In this document: piece after piece, positions 20,962 through 31,353 of the stretch
How the letters are laid out: every line of letters begins with the position of its first letter
Position numbering within the stretch: position 1 is the stretch's first letter
From: Bryoerythrophyllum caledonicum
Lineage: Eukaryota; Streptophyta; Bryopsida; Pottiales; Pottiaceae
Assembly: GCA_963971425.1 (NCBI GenBank)
Contig: OZ020516.1
Location: 12,698,593-12,762,592 of the forward strand
Length of the DNA: 64,000 bases
Reading direction: 5' to 3'
Notes under the pieces: generated by a model
What the model saw: only the letters and a program-made list of their open reading frames with translations
Database searches by the model: none
Told to the model about the DNA's origin: nothing
Made by a program: the position numbers and the translations under genes

Positions 20962-21489
20962 TCAATAACAACATAGAGGCATAGTCCAGCCGTGGGGGGG
21001 TTTCATTAATGTGTCTATAACACCAAGCACAGAAGACCGTTCTTTCACATCTTTTTGCAACCCTACGAAGTGTAGCTTGAGGTGTACATATTGCTCCGTG
21101 TTTTTGGCGGTGAAATACGAAGTGTTCCATTCTTCTTTCCAAATGCGAGAACAAATCCAACCCACCTCAAATGCATCTGCTGCCTTGGAGTAGAGGTGTG
21201 ACCGTTGCATGACTTCAAGCGAGTTGGTGGAGTCCCGCGGCCCAAAAACATAGAACAGTTCTCGTGCAACAAACCGTCGCCGCTCTCTCTCATCTTGAAG
21301 TTGCTCCTTGAATGGATAACCATACCTTGATGGCTCATTCTCCACAACCCGACTAGAAAGCTCCCAATCGCAAATTCCTACGTACACCGTATCGGGTTTC
21401 CACTCATCGAAGTGGAGCAAAACATGCAATGGAGAGATGTCATTGTGTATATAATTCGCGTTGTGGCATTTCCCCACAATGACAAGCAA
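20962..21489 (-). pseudogene. Protein-kinase-like fragment inside the hAT element
   Basis: 175 codons carry IHNDISPLHVLL, which occupies the place of the kinase catalytic loop (HxDxxxxN, with the Asn replaced by His), then ICDWELSSRV in the DFG position (Asp-Trp-Glu instead of Asp-Phe-Gly), FVARELFYVFG like an APE segment, and DAFEVGWICSRIWKEEW like subdomain IX. The N-lobe is absent: the ORF stops at 21489, three bases from the inner hAT-like terminus at 21493. The altered residues point to a pseudokinase or decayed copy. Either the element captured a host gene fragment, or this is an accessory ORF of the family. I recall similar HNDxSPxN kinase-like proteins from bryophyte gene sets; this is memory, not a search result. 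Confidence 0.55.
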
Positions 21490-21492
21490 CGA

Positions 21493-21640
21493 CAGGGTTG
21501 TCTACATAGACGGACAGGGGCCCAAAGACAGCGGACGGACGGACAGGACGGACAACACTTTTTGGCGGACAATTGCGTCTAAAAAAAATTACAAACCCTA
21601 AATCAAATTTTCAACTTACCCCCTAGTAAAACACGTGTGC
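21493..21640 (+). repeat. Second hAT-like left terminus, matching the end at 33945
   Basis: The sequence starts CAGGGTTGTCTACATAGACG and its first about 190 bases match the reverse complement of 33755-33945: AGGGGCCCAAAGACA, GGACAACACTTT, GCGGACAATTGCGT, AAACCCCTAAATCAAATTT-like sequence and a GTGCTGACACGTCA-like stretch. So one hAT family has an end here inside the larger hAT element. Its partner is not clear: degenerate CGGACGGACGG motifs at 23795-23835 may be its right end, with AGCAACGA (21485-21492) and AGCATTGA (23841 onward) as a poor 6-of-8 duplication. Confidence 0.7.
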
Positions 21641-21649
21641 TGACACGTC

Positions 21650-21982
21650 AGACCGCTTTCCATGTCACATCATAGGGTCGGGCGCGCACCTAGAAGGGCC
21701 GCGCGCGTACGCGAATTTATTTTTTTTATTTTTTTTATTTTTTTTTCTGTACGTACCCAGCTGGCAGCCCTTGTAAGCATGCGCCCGACCTTTGGATCGG
21801 GCGCATACGAACAAGGGCGGCGCGCGTACACTAATTTTTTTAATTTTTTTTTTTAAAATTTTAATTTTTTAATTTTTTTTTGCACGCGCCTAACCCTTGT
21901 AAGCATGCGCCCAACCTTTTGGATGGGGCGCGTACGATCAAGGGCTGCGCGCGTACGAAACAGGGTCGCGCGCGTATGCCAA

Positions 21983-22015
<33 letters not shown>

Positions 22016-23690
22016 GTATGCGCGCGGCCCTGTAAGATAGGCGCGCGACCCTTTTATGCACGCGCGACGCCCCTTAGTACGCTTTGGCCCCTTGGTGTAT
22101 GCGCCCGGCCCCGTAAGGTACGCGCCCGACCCCTTTAGGGACGTGCCCGTCCCCTTAAGGTATGCATCCGACTCCTTCTGACTCCTTCAGGCATGAGTGG
22201 AAGCTCTTTAAGTACGCGCCCGACCCTTTTCAGTACGCACCCGACCCCTTTAGGTACACGCTGGAGCCTTTAGATAAACGCCCAACCCCTTTTTGGTTCG
22301 CGCTTCATCCTTTCAAGTACGCGCACGACCCAATGGGTACGCGCCCAACCCTTTTTAATACGCGTCTGACCCTCATCTAGCGAACACGCGCGCGCGTACC
22401 TACTAGGGCCGCGCGCGTACGCCAAAAAAAAATAAATTTTTTTTTATGAACACGCCTAGCCCTAGTAGATACACGCGCGCACCTATTGGGGCTGCGCGTG
22501 TACCTATTGGGGCTACACGTGTACCTATTGGGACTGCGCGTGTACCTATTGGAGCCGCGCGCGTACGCCAAAAAAAAATTTTTTTTTTTTTTTTTTTTAC
22601 AAACGCGCCCAGCCCTAGTACGTACGCGCCCGATCTAGAAGGTCAAGCGCATGTTTACAAGGGCTGAGCTCGTCCCTAGAACAAAGAAAATCGCACGCAC
22701 CCATTCCTTGAACGTACGCGCCCAATTTAAAAGGTTAGACGCATGCTTACAAGAGTTCGGCCCATACTTCAAGGGATTGGGCACGTATCTAATGAAGTTC
22801 CGCGGGTACCTAAGGAGGTAGGGCGCCCACTCCAAAAGGTTGGATGCGAACTTAAAAGGGTTGGGCACGTGCCTAAAAGGGTTGTACGCGTACTTAGCAA
22901 GGCCGCGCGCGTACCTATTGGGGCCGCGCACGTACCTATAGGGGCCGCGCACGTACGCCAATTTTTTTTTTAAATTTTTTTTTTTTTTTTTGCGTAAGCT
23001 ATTAGCCCTTGTACGTACGCGCCCAATCTAGAAGGTCAAGCGCATGTTTACAAGGGCTGAGCTCGTCCCTAGAACAAAGAAAATCGCACGTGTTCATTCC
23101 TTGAACGTACGCGCCCAATTTAAAAGGTTAGGCGCATGCTTACATGGGTTCGGCCCATACTTCAAGGGGTTGGGCGCATATCTAAAGAGGTTCCGCGGGT
23201 ACCTAAGGAGGTAGGGCACATACTCCAAAAGGTTGGATGCGAACTTAAAAGGATTGGGCGCGTGCCTAAAAGGGTCGCGCGCGTACCTAGCAAGGTTGCG
23301 CGCGTACGCCAAAATTTATTTATTTATTTATTTATTTATTTAAAAAAAAAATTCGCGTAGGCGCCCAGCCCTTGTGTGTACGCGCCCGATCAAAAAGGTC
23401 GGGCGCATGCTTACAAGGGCTGGGCGCGTGCAGAGAAAAAAAAAAAAAAAAAAAATTTTTTTTGGCGTAAGCGCGCGGCCTTGTCTGGTATGCGCGCAGC
23501 CCTTGTTTGTACGCGCCCAGCCCTTGTACGTACGCGCTCGATCCAAAAGGTCGGGCGCATGCTTACAGGGGCTAGGCGCGTACAAGAAAAAAAATAAAAA
23601 AATAAAATAAAATAAATAAAATTTGACCTACGCGTACGGCCCTCTTAGGTATGCGCCCAACCCTTGTTCGTACGCACGCGACCTTCTTGT
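21650..23690. repeat. GC-rich short tandem repeat array (CGCGTACG/GCGCCCGACC type) in the hAT element
   Basis: About 2 kb consist of irregular units near 24 bp, such as TACGCGCCCGACCC(T/C)TT..AG. Units run in one orientation at 21650-22400 and mostly in the opposite one at 22740-23310, so the array is a loose inverted arrangement. Poly(A), poly(T), AAAT and TTTA runs punctuate it (for example 21720-21745, 21985-22013, 22570-22598, 23317-23350, 23437-23463). ORFs across it translate to octapeptide-like repeats (YAPDPFR.., PIGAARV) and are artefacts of the repeat. Confidence 0.85.
22613..23305. repeat. About 300-bp direct duplication within the GC-rich array
   Basis: The segment 22615-22913 recurs at 23009-23305, offset about 394 bp. 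Both include GAAGGTCAAGCGCATGTTTA, GAGCTCGTCCCTAGAACAAA, TCCGCGGGTACCTAAGGAGG and GGTTGGATGCGAACTTAAAA. The high identity shows segmental amplification after the basic units had diverged. Confidence 0.9.
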
Positions 23691-23834
23691 CGACGTGTCA
23701 GCCACGTATTTGCCTTCATGGCAGTGGGTAAATTGATTTAGCTCTAGTCATGGTTAAACCAGCATTGACCCTTATCGGACAGACAGCAAGACGGACGGAC
23801 ACTGCCGGACGGACGGACGGCCGACAAAGAGCAT

Positions 23835-25704
23835 TGAATCGGGTTGTTCGCAAAATGATGGCGGTATTGGACATCTCTTATGACGACGTCCAATTTGAGT
23901 TAACACAGTACGAGGAGGGCATAGGAGCATATGGCCCTACCGAGGCATCTAACATCCGCAAGACAAAGCTTCAATTCCACCAATGGTGGGCCAGGATCGC
24001 AGACAAGGCATTGTCTAAAATAGTTGTTCGTACTTTAGCCCTTACTTGTTCAGCTAGCTCTTGCGAACGAAACTGGAGTATGTATTCTTTTGTCCACAAC
24101 AAGAGTCGAAATCGATTAGCGGCGGAAAAGGCTGCGTCATTGGTGTATATTTATACCAATAGCCGATGCCTTCAACAAAGACCAGGGGCCGATCCCGTTC
24201 AATGGTACGATGCGAATATTCACTCGGAGGATTCGGACCCAGATGCCCTGAGGGCGGTCCCGGTGGGTGAACCTAATCGTGAATTTGATGTGTTGATATC
24301 CGAGGAAGAGGAGGAGCACAATATGGAAGCTCCTCGCTCTCCGCTAGAGTACTGGGGGAACCCTAATCTTTGGGCAGAAGGCGCCGATCACCTTGAGGCA
24401 ACGAGAAACTATTATGGAGATAATGACAACGTGGAAGAAGAATTGGCTCAAGGTCGTTGGGGACCTTGGAATCAAAGTCCTCGTCGCAGTCCTTCGCCTC
24501 ATCTTCCTCAAAATGAGGGCATTCATGAAGTACATCCTTTGTCTACTTCCTCAGAGAGCAACATCCCAAATGTGACTAACCTTGAAGAGCCTGAAACGGG
24601 GGGGGGCAATGTCGGAAATGTTCGCGACGATGACAATTCCCCATCAAATTATGGAGGTGAAGATGGAGATGCCGACAACAACAGAGCCGGAGAGAACGCA
24701 GTAAATACTGCAACTCGAAACAACCAAGGATCGGTTGAAAACCGGTATGGCCAGGAAAGCCCTATTGGAATGGGTGCATCATTTCGTAGCACTAGAGTCG
24801 TTCAAGGAGACTCTGACGCAAATGTTGTAAACACAACAATTGTAGGGACAACTCCAAGAAATGAAAGGGTTGTTAATCAGCAAAGGTGTATTGATTCGGA
24901 ATATGTAGACTTCTCTGATGCTTTTGCATTCACAGAGGACCTTGAGCCACAACCATCTCCGGTTGTGGTGTTGCCTACTGTTAATAATGACCAGAATACA
25001 CCAACGCCGCCTTCCCGGAATTCCTCCACTCCTAGAACGGCGAATGCCATGTATGGACCTTTCGAACAAAGTGTAGGTGTTGAGGGGACGGGTCTAAACA
25101 CTTCCGCTACTACTACCAAAAATAGCAGACCCCTTTGGCCGCTAGAACGGGGCCAATTCATTTAATGGGTCAATATCAACAACCCAGTAGACGGACAAAT
25201 GCCCGTGGAGGGTCTAGAGGCCGTGGAGGAAAAAACAACGGCGAAGCATCATCCTCAAGGCTTTGTAGACGTCCCCTCATTGGAATAGGGGCACGAGATC
25301 CGAACGTGGTTGTACAACCGTTTTTGGACACGTATGTTTCAGGACGCTCTTCAACAACCCTCGCGTTTGTTGTTCCGAATCAAGCAGTTCGTCCTACTAG
25401 CGGCCCAACCATAAATTCCGACGGCGATGATCCTCACGCACATCGTAAAAAGAGATTCAGAGGCTCTCGTTGCGATGGTGAAACAGTCGTAGAGCTTTGC
25501 AATGACAACTCTGAAGTAGAGGGCTTCTGGACTACGGATGGTAGCAATGGAGAATACGAAGATGAGAGCGATGAAGGTGCTGATGATGACAACCATCCAG
25601 ATTGCGATGAAGCACCAGATGATGATGATATCGTCCTTCAAGATGTGGTTATGGGTGGCCCGTCCTCCGAAGGAGTGCACAGATCGGGTCGTTTGAATAA
25701 TTAA
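23835..25704 (+). pseudogene. hAT transposase, C-terminal part with dimerisation domain (N-terminus missing)
   Basis: From about 23835 the plus-strand frame encodes the end of a hAT transposase. The hATC dimerisation region is clear: FHQWWARIADKALSKIVVRT, then CSASSCERNWSMYSFVHNK and RLAAEKAASLVYIYTN, matching the family pattern of Trp, Ala-x-Ala/Ser-ER-x-W-S and RLxxxxxxxLVYxxxN. A long hydrophilic acidic tail follows to 25165. A second frame (25135-25704) then continues with Gly/Arg-rich and Asp/Glu-rich sequence ending RSGRLNN, implying a frameshift or splice near 25130-25165. The BED finger and catalytic domain are absent; upstream sequence is the repeat array. The first 28 residues of the open frame (23750-23834) come from subterminal CGGACGG repeats rather than the protein. 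Confidence 0.85.
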
Positions 25705-25919
25705 GGGACAAGAAAAGTAACTACGTATAATAGTATATGTATGCAAAATCAAGAGAGTTGTGATAATTCATAGAAGAAGCTAGGAGAGTAAAAGGTTTCT
25801 TAGATAACTAGTGCCGACATTACTTGGTTTGAAAGTATGAAATCAGAGAATTGTTGTTATATCGTGAAATGATTTAATGTAATAAACATATTTTGCTTCC
25901 AGACATTAAAGTCCCCTAG

Positions 25920-26030
25920 ATGAATGATGTAGGGGCGGGGATGCCTACATGAAAGGCGGGGACGTCCCCGCCTAGAATGGAGACATCCCCGTCCTAGCGC
26001 CACCATGGCGTGACACGTCTGAATGTGACG
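25920..26030. repeat. Right subterminal palindromes of the hAT element
   Basis: A perfect 20-bp palindrome AGGCGGGGACGTCCCCGCCT lies at 25954-25973, flanked by AGGGGCGGGGATG and GACATCCCCGTCC. The same GGGGACGTCCCC core appears at the left end (20499-20591), so both ends share a dyad-rich subterminal region. A SINE-like or promoter function cannot be told from sequence. Confidence 0.85.
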
Positions 26031-26145
26031 TGTCTTTCACAGTAAAAATTTCTCACCTAAAAAAAATTATTGGGCGTACTTCAGGAAATCCGTCCTAGCC
26101 GTCCGCCCGTCCGATCACCTCAACCCGTTCGTTATCACAACCCTG

Positions 26146-26153
26146 GGTTTGGC
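26146..26153. repeat. 8-bp target-site duplication of the hAT element, right (GGTTTGGC)
   Basis: It pairs with 20280-20287, one C/T difference, and restores the integrase reading on the minus strand. Confidence 0.93.
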
Positions 26154-28421
26154 CACCACTAGCCGGCGTCCAGGATCTTCCGGGCGGTGATCTCATGGGA
26201 AAAATGTCCACCGCCAATGTCGTTGAGTAACTCCTTCAGGATCAGGTCCGATTGCACCGGGTCCAGTACTCGTCGGAGGATTAAGTCCTGGCCACGTTTG
26301 TGAAGGATCCCATTAATAAAGGTGAATGGCAACGACTTCAGGGTCAGCTTTCGTTGCTCGTCCCTTGTCAACTCCGGGCGTAAGATGCCACTCCGGAGGT
26401 TCGACACCACGTCCGTCAGCCACTCGGGCTGAACATACAACAACCCGGCGTCGCCGGTCTGGTCTTCAATGCCGGTAGCCGGCTCTCCGCTGGGTAGTCG
26501 GGATAGGGCATCTGCGACTCCATGTGACTTCCCGGGCTTGTAGACCACTGTGAAGTCATATTTCTCAAACAAAAGTAACCACCATGCAATCCTTCAAGAC
26601 ACCTGGGGCTTGTTAACCAAATAAATCAAAGCCATGTGATCAACATAAAATACCACTTTATTACCCAATAAATAATGCCGGTACTTGTTTAAGGCATACA
26701 CCATTGCTAGGGCTTCACGCACTGTGGTCGTATAATTTTTCTCGGCTGAATTTAGCAGCCTGGACGTGTAGGAGATGGGCTGGACGCCCTTGCCGTTCGG
26801 GTTCTAGGCTAGCATTGCCCCTGGCGCAAGGTTTGAGGCGTCCGTGTGGATGTGGAACTCCAAGTCCCAGTGAGGGACGATCAAAATTGGGGCGTCCTGG
26901 TAATGCCGTTTGATGTCCACCCAGGCAGCCTCACATCGGTCCGTCCAAACGAACTCTTCAGTCTTGCGCATGAGCCTAGTGATTGGCTCCATGATGTGGG
27001 CAAAGGATTTAATGTAAATCCTGTTGAATTGGGCAAACCCGTTGAACACCTGAATGTCCGCCGGCTTGGTTGGCCTGGACATTCGCTGGACTGCCTCCAA
27101 CTTCTTCGGGTCTGGAAACTTCCCGGCTTTGGACACAATGTGTCTTAGGATAATTCCAGAGAAGACCAGGAAGACACACTTCTCCAAGTTCAGGCTAATG
27201 CCGTACTCCCGGCACTTCTCAAAACACTTCTGAAGCTTCTCAAGATGAGTGACCATGTCACTGTACACGGTAAAGTCATCCAAGAACAACTTCATAAACA
27301 CGTCAATGTAGTCCCGGAAAGCCTTGGGGGTACACCGCTCGCTGGTAGGTTGGGGGTGCATTCTTCAACCCAAACGGCATAACAATCCACACAAAAGCAC
27401 CCCAGTCCGTCACGAAGGCAGTCTTATACCGGTCTCCCGGTGCTATCTTGATCTGATGGTACCCGGAATACCCGTCCGGGAATGAATACATGTCGTGCCC
27501 AGCCACTATGTCCAGGACCTGCTCCGTAAATGGCAGCGGATACGGGTTCTTCGTGGCAGCATTCAACTTGCTGAAGTCAATGCAAATTCGGAGTTTCCCG
27601 TTCTTCTTCGGGACCACGACGATGGGAGATAACCAAGTTGCATCCTCCACTAGGCTGATAAACCCGGCTTGTAAAAGTTTGTCAAGGTCATTTTTGACAA
27701 TACTTGCGTAATTCGGGTTCATTCGGTACTTGGCCTGATGAGCCGGTGGGATATCGTGCTCCAATTCAATCCGGTGTTCAGCCAAGGATGGCGGAATACC
27801 CTTCAAGTCCTTATAGGTCCATGCAAACAGGTCCCTGTATGCATGGAATAAATCTTCAGCTTGGGCCATCAGTCCTGGGGTTAAGTCGGCATTGACCTCG
27901 AGATACTTCGGCTCCTCTAGGGTTCCCACGTTGATTTTCCGGAGCTGTTCAGACTCTAGGAGACTCCATCCGGCGACCTTCATCGACTGCACCTTAACCC
28001 GGGCAGGGATCTCGTCCACCGGGATGTCACCCTCAATATAAGTGTAAAAGTGGTCCGGATACTCTCTGGGTTGGGGTGGCGCTGGGATCTCTTGGTGGTC
28101 TTCGGAGTCACACCGGCCTTGCAAAAATGAACCAGACACCACTGGCTCTTCGGGTTGTAACGGAGGTAGGCTTGTGCCCGGGGTCGGGCTGAAGTTCGGT
28201 AAAGTCACAGTGCCGACCGCCAAAACCTCGGGTTCAGTCTCCAGCCACCGGGCTTCCTCTTCCTCCGTCAGCCCTTGTGCGAAATTGTAACATACCAAGG
28301 CCGTCGGGAGCTTTGGCCGGGGTCCGGTCTTTAGGTTCACCCGGATGGTCTTGACTGTTCCGGCTCCCTGTATGGTTACCAAGTTGTAACCCCAGTTATG
28401 CATAGCCTTCGCATCAATCAA
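26154..28421 (-). pseudogene. Ty3 pol: reverse transcriptase, RNase H and start of integrase (broken)
   Basis: Frame 28421-27303 encodes the RT fingers and palm: LSPIVVVPKKNGKLRICIDF, then SFPDGYSGYHQIKIAPG with the first catalytic Asp, and VMPFGLKNAPPTYQRA. A frameshift near 27340-27361 moves to 27361-26804, which holds the YxDD-equivalent FLDDFTVYS, the RT connection and the start of RNase H (HTDASNLAPGAML). After stops around 26580-26804, frame 26572-26159 ends RNase H (YKPGKSHGVADALSRLP) and begins the integrase zinc finger (GGGHFSHEITARKIL). A TAG then falls where YWWP is expected, next to the hAT insertion. Several lesions make it inactive. Confidence 0.93.
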
Positions 28422-28589
28422 CTAAGGTCGTCCGAGGAGCATGCTATATGCCTCGTTCACCTCTTTGTTGTTGATGACTATCAAGGTGATTAGGTAGGGG
28501 ATGTCATGAATGTAAATTTTTATATTCTTCATCAGTCCCACCGGTTCCATCGTGGTCTGATCAGCCATCTTTAGCCGATATGGTGCCGG

Positions 28590-29036
28590 CTAAGTTGCGC
28601 CGAGACCCAACCTCTTCCGTTTCTCCTCAGTGATCAGGTTGACTCCGGACCTACCGTCGATTAGAACATTGGCTAGTGTTCCATTGCCGACCCTAACGGT
28701 CATTACCGATAGGTTCCGGTCAACATACACGAAAGAAGTCAACACGGGGTTCGTCTCCGGGATTGGATTTGATAAGGTCGGGATCAGGTCTGGTGTGACT
28801 GGTGTTGGTGCTGCCGGAGAATTCGTGGTCGGAAAAAGATGGGCTCTCATATACTCAGTGAGGTTGGGTGCTATATGTAAGAGCTGCCCGACCATCACTG
28901 TGACTGGACTCTCCAGTATCGTCCGGCTTACAATATGGAAAGCGTCCTCCGGGCTGATGTTTGGGACTGGCTCTAACGCCGGCCTGGGAGACTGGAGTAC
29001 ATCCGCATCCGGGAATTCTGCCCAATCTGCCGCCAT
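28590..29036 (-). pseudogene. Ty3 aspartic protease region
   Basis: The frame ends with VLIDGRSGVNLITEEKRK, corresponding to the retroviral-type protease active site usually D-(S/T/G)-G-(A/S) followed by Ser-Val-Asn-Leu. Here an Arg interrupts the motif (DGRSG), which may abolish activity. It lies between the gag zinc knuckle and RT, as expected. Upstream residues are unremarkable linker. Confidence 0.75.
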
Positions 29037-29180
29037 GTGTGCTTCACCATCCTCCCCCGGGTTGGCCGGGAGTTCTCCCGATGGTCCAGCCCGGTCATTG
29101 GCCTCTTCCCGCTAGATGTCTTGCATGGTCTTGATCATGTCGTCTCGAAGGCGCTCTTCGGCCTTCCACTGCTCCGGTGT

Positions 29181-31353
29181 CTAGGAACTCCGGGCCTCTG
29201 GGACCCTATCTTCTTGATCAGGAGGTGGCCAGCCGGCCTTCAACCGCTGCGCTCTAGTGAGGCTAGCTACCTCTACCTCCGCCTCTTCTTCCAACAGCCG
29301 GATGGTGACGCTCCTCACATGGTGTTCCGGATTTCCTTGTGCCTTGGCTGAAGAGGCTAGAAATGCCTCCCATTCATGCCTATGCGGGCAGTTGTAGTGC
29401 CGATGGCCGGGTTGCTTGCATAAAAAACATATATCCGGCTCGTTATTTCTCATGTTGGAATTCCTTCCAAGTCGTACATATTGAGGCCTGGAGTAACTTC
29501 CCTGACTTGATTGGGGCTGGGGGTTCCCGGTGGCCGGCTTAATGACGACTTCATTCACCCGACCGCGATACTGTCATCGATCTTATCAGCTGGTCTTTGA
29601 GAATTTGTCGTGTTAAGCCAACATTCTGCATCCGTGTGGTCTGACCGCTTGCATCCGTTGCAATACTTTCGAGGTGCCTCATGGGCTAGTGCCTTGTTGG
29701 CTGGACTGGACCCCTTGCTGCCTTCATCACTTCTCCGGACTTCAACCCGGGTTGCCTACCCGGTTGAGTCTGTAGAATTTTCTTCACACCTGAGGGCTGC
29801 ATCGACCAACTCCGTCAAATTCCTGACCGCTACCATGCTGGTAGGGACTTTCATTTAGTCCAGTAGGCCAGCCCGGATATTGGTAAGCCGAAAGCCCTCG
29901 CCAGGGTCTAACTGCAAACATTTAATTAGAGTCATAAATCGGTCGTAGTAGTCATGGATCTTCTCTCGGTCTTGTTGCTTAAATGATTTCAGCTCCCGGT
30001 AGACCGCCTCATCTATGGTCTACTCCCGATATGGGCGCCGGAATGCCGCATTGGCCTCCTCCCAAATACAGTCCAGGTGGTTCTCCTGAAATGTTTCATA
30101 CGAGGCTCCCACCTTATCTATCAAGGTAGTGCCAAACAAATTAATAATGACTTGCTCCTCGTGCTTGCCATTATGTCATAATGTGCGCTCAAATTGCCGG
30201 ATATGCGCATCCGGGTTACCTCCTTCCTTATACTGGACATAAGGCAAAGGTTTTCGATGACCCAATGTCCTTGTAGTCGGGAAACTCCGGGCTGCTGGTT
30301 CCGGTGGCCTCCTCGGGTCTGCTGCCAAGGCTGGTGGTCCTGGAGGCTTACCGGGCGGCTAGTAACTCCGAACACCTTGACCGTCGTCACGGGTAACTGG
30401 GTGCCCGGCTTCCGGCTGAACATCTCTCTGGGTGTCTACCGGTGGATAAACTCCACCCGTGAGGTGATCCATATAATCCATCGGCATTCGTGGTCTTCAT
30501 CTTGCTCCATATGGTGGGATAGTACTCCCCCGGTTGATAGTCGGACCCTAAGGTATGTACTTGGGTCTGGTGCCCCATGTACTAGGGCTGGACTCGGAAT
30601 CGGTCGTCCACCCGGGCCTGTGGTTTGCCACTCACTAGGGCCGGGTATCCTTGGTGGAAGTCCGGGTGCTCCATAAAATTCCTCTCCAGAGACATTCTGC
30701 CACCCGGCCAACGGGTCTGGTGGTCGTAGTTCGGTGTGAACGGGCTGCTTGGGTGGTTCCATCATCATCTTGGATTCTTGCCAAAGTCGATAAGACTCTT
30801 GCTGCATAGCCTGGGCTTGCTCCTTCATTTCTAGCTCTTGGTATTGGGCATATAGACGCTGGTCCTCCAACCATTGTCTCTCAGCTTCCTGTCGGCGAGT
30901 CGCTTGCTCCTGATCCTTCAGGAAGCCCATAACATCGGCTAGGTTTGGGAGTGGCCTGAACGCCGGCGGCTCTCCACCGCCACATCCAACCGGGTCTTGA
31001 AGCTCTCTCATCTGAGTACGATATAGGTCCTCTCTCGCCCTCCGGTGTCGTGCCTCTTGTTCGGCTTGTGCCTGGGCTCTCCAGGCCTCATATCTTTGGT
31101 AGTCCTCCAAGGTGTCTTCAGCCGGTTCCGGAAAAAACTCCTTCTGAAATGGGGGTGCGGTCGGTGACAAGTAAATCAAGTCAGTAGCCCGGTGTCCAGG
31201 GGTTGGGTACCTCATGTGCGGTTCATACCTCCTCGACTCGTTCTGTTCCAGCCTCCTTCTCATCCGCTCCAAGCTATCCGGCAGGTTGGCTGGTGTGCAG
31301 TTCTCCTTCGGTATTGGGGGTAGACTGGTCACTTCATCAAAATGTACCTTCAT
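29181..31353 (-). pseudogene. Ty3 gag with CCHC zinc knuckle (split into several frames)
   Basis: Frame 31353-30436 (305 codons) is a Gln/Glu/Arg-rich N-terminal portion with many Gln-Glu-Ala heptad-like runs. Coding-like sequence continues through 30400-29600 with stops: the capsid-type region includes an EIRRFERTLWHN-like reading around 30190, seen only by joining frames. Frame 29558-29181 contains the nucleocapsid knuckle CFLCKQPGHRHYNC (C-x2-C-x4-H-x4-C). Gag assembles the particle that carries element RNA. Interrupted in this copy. Confidence 0.8.

Larger units (their letters stand above)
20288..26145. mobile_element. hAT-superfamily DNA transposon nested in the Ty3 integrase
   Basis: The 5858-bp insert starts CAGGGTTGTCAT and ends ATCACAACCCTG, the CAGGG...CCCTG termini of hAT elements, with an 8-bp duplication. 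Both ends carry clusters of CCGTCCG/CGGACG-type motifs just inside the termini, then GC-rich palindromes around GGGGACGTCCCC. The interior holds a minus-strand kinase-like fragment (20962-21489), a further hAT-like terminus at 21493, about 2 kb of GC-rich tandem repeats, and a plus-strand transposase C-terminal region (23835-25165). The transposase N-terminus is missing, so this copy is defective. Confidence 0.93.

Noticed and set aside
21662-23610. Many short frames with octapeptide-like repeats
   Set aside because: Translation of the near-24-bp DNA repeat, whose period is a multiple of three. No start context or domain.
21650-23690. CRISPR array
   Set aside because: Repeats are degenerate, not separated by unique spacers of constant length, and the genome is a plant nuclear genome.
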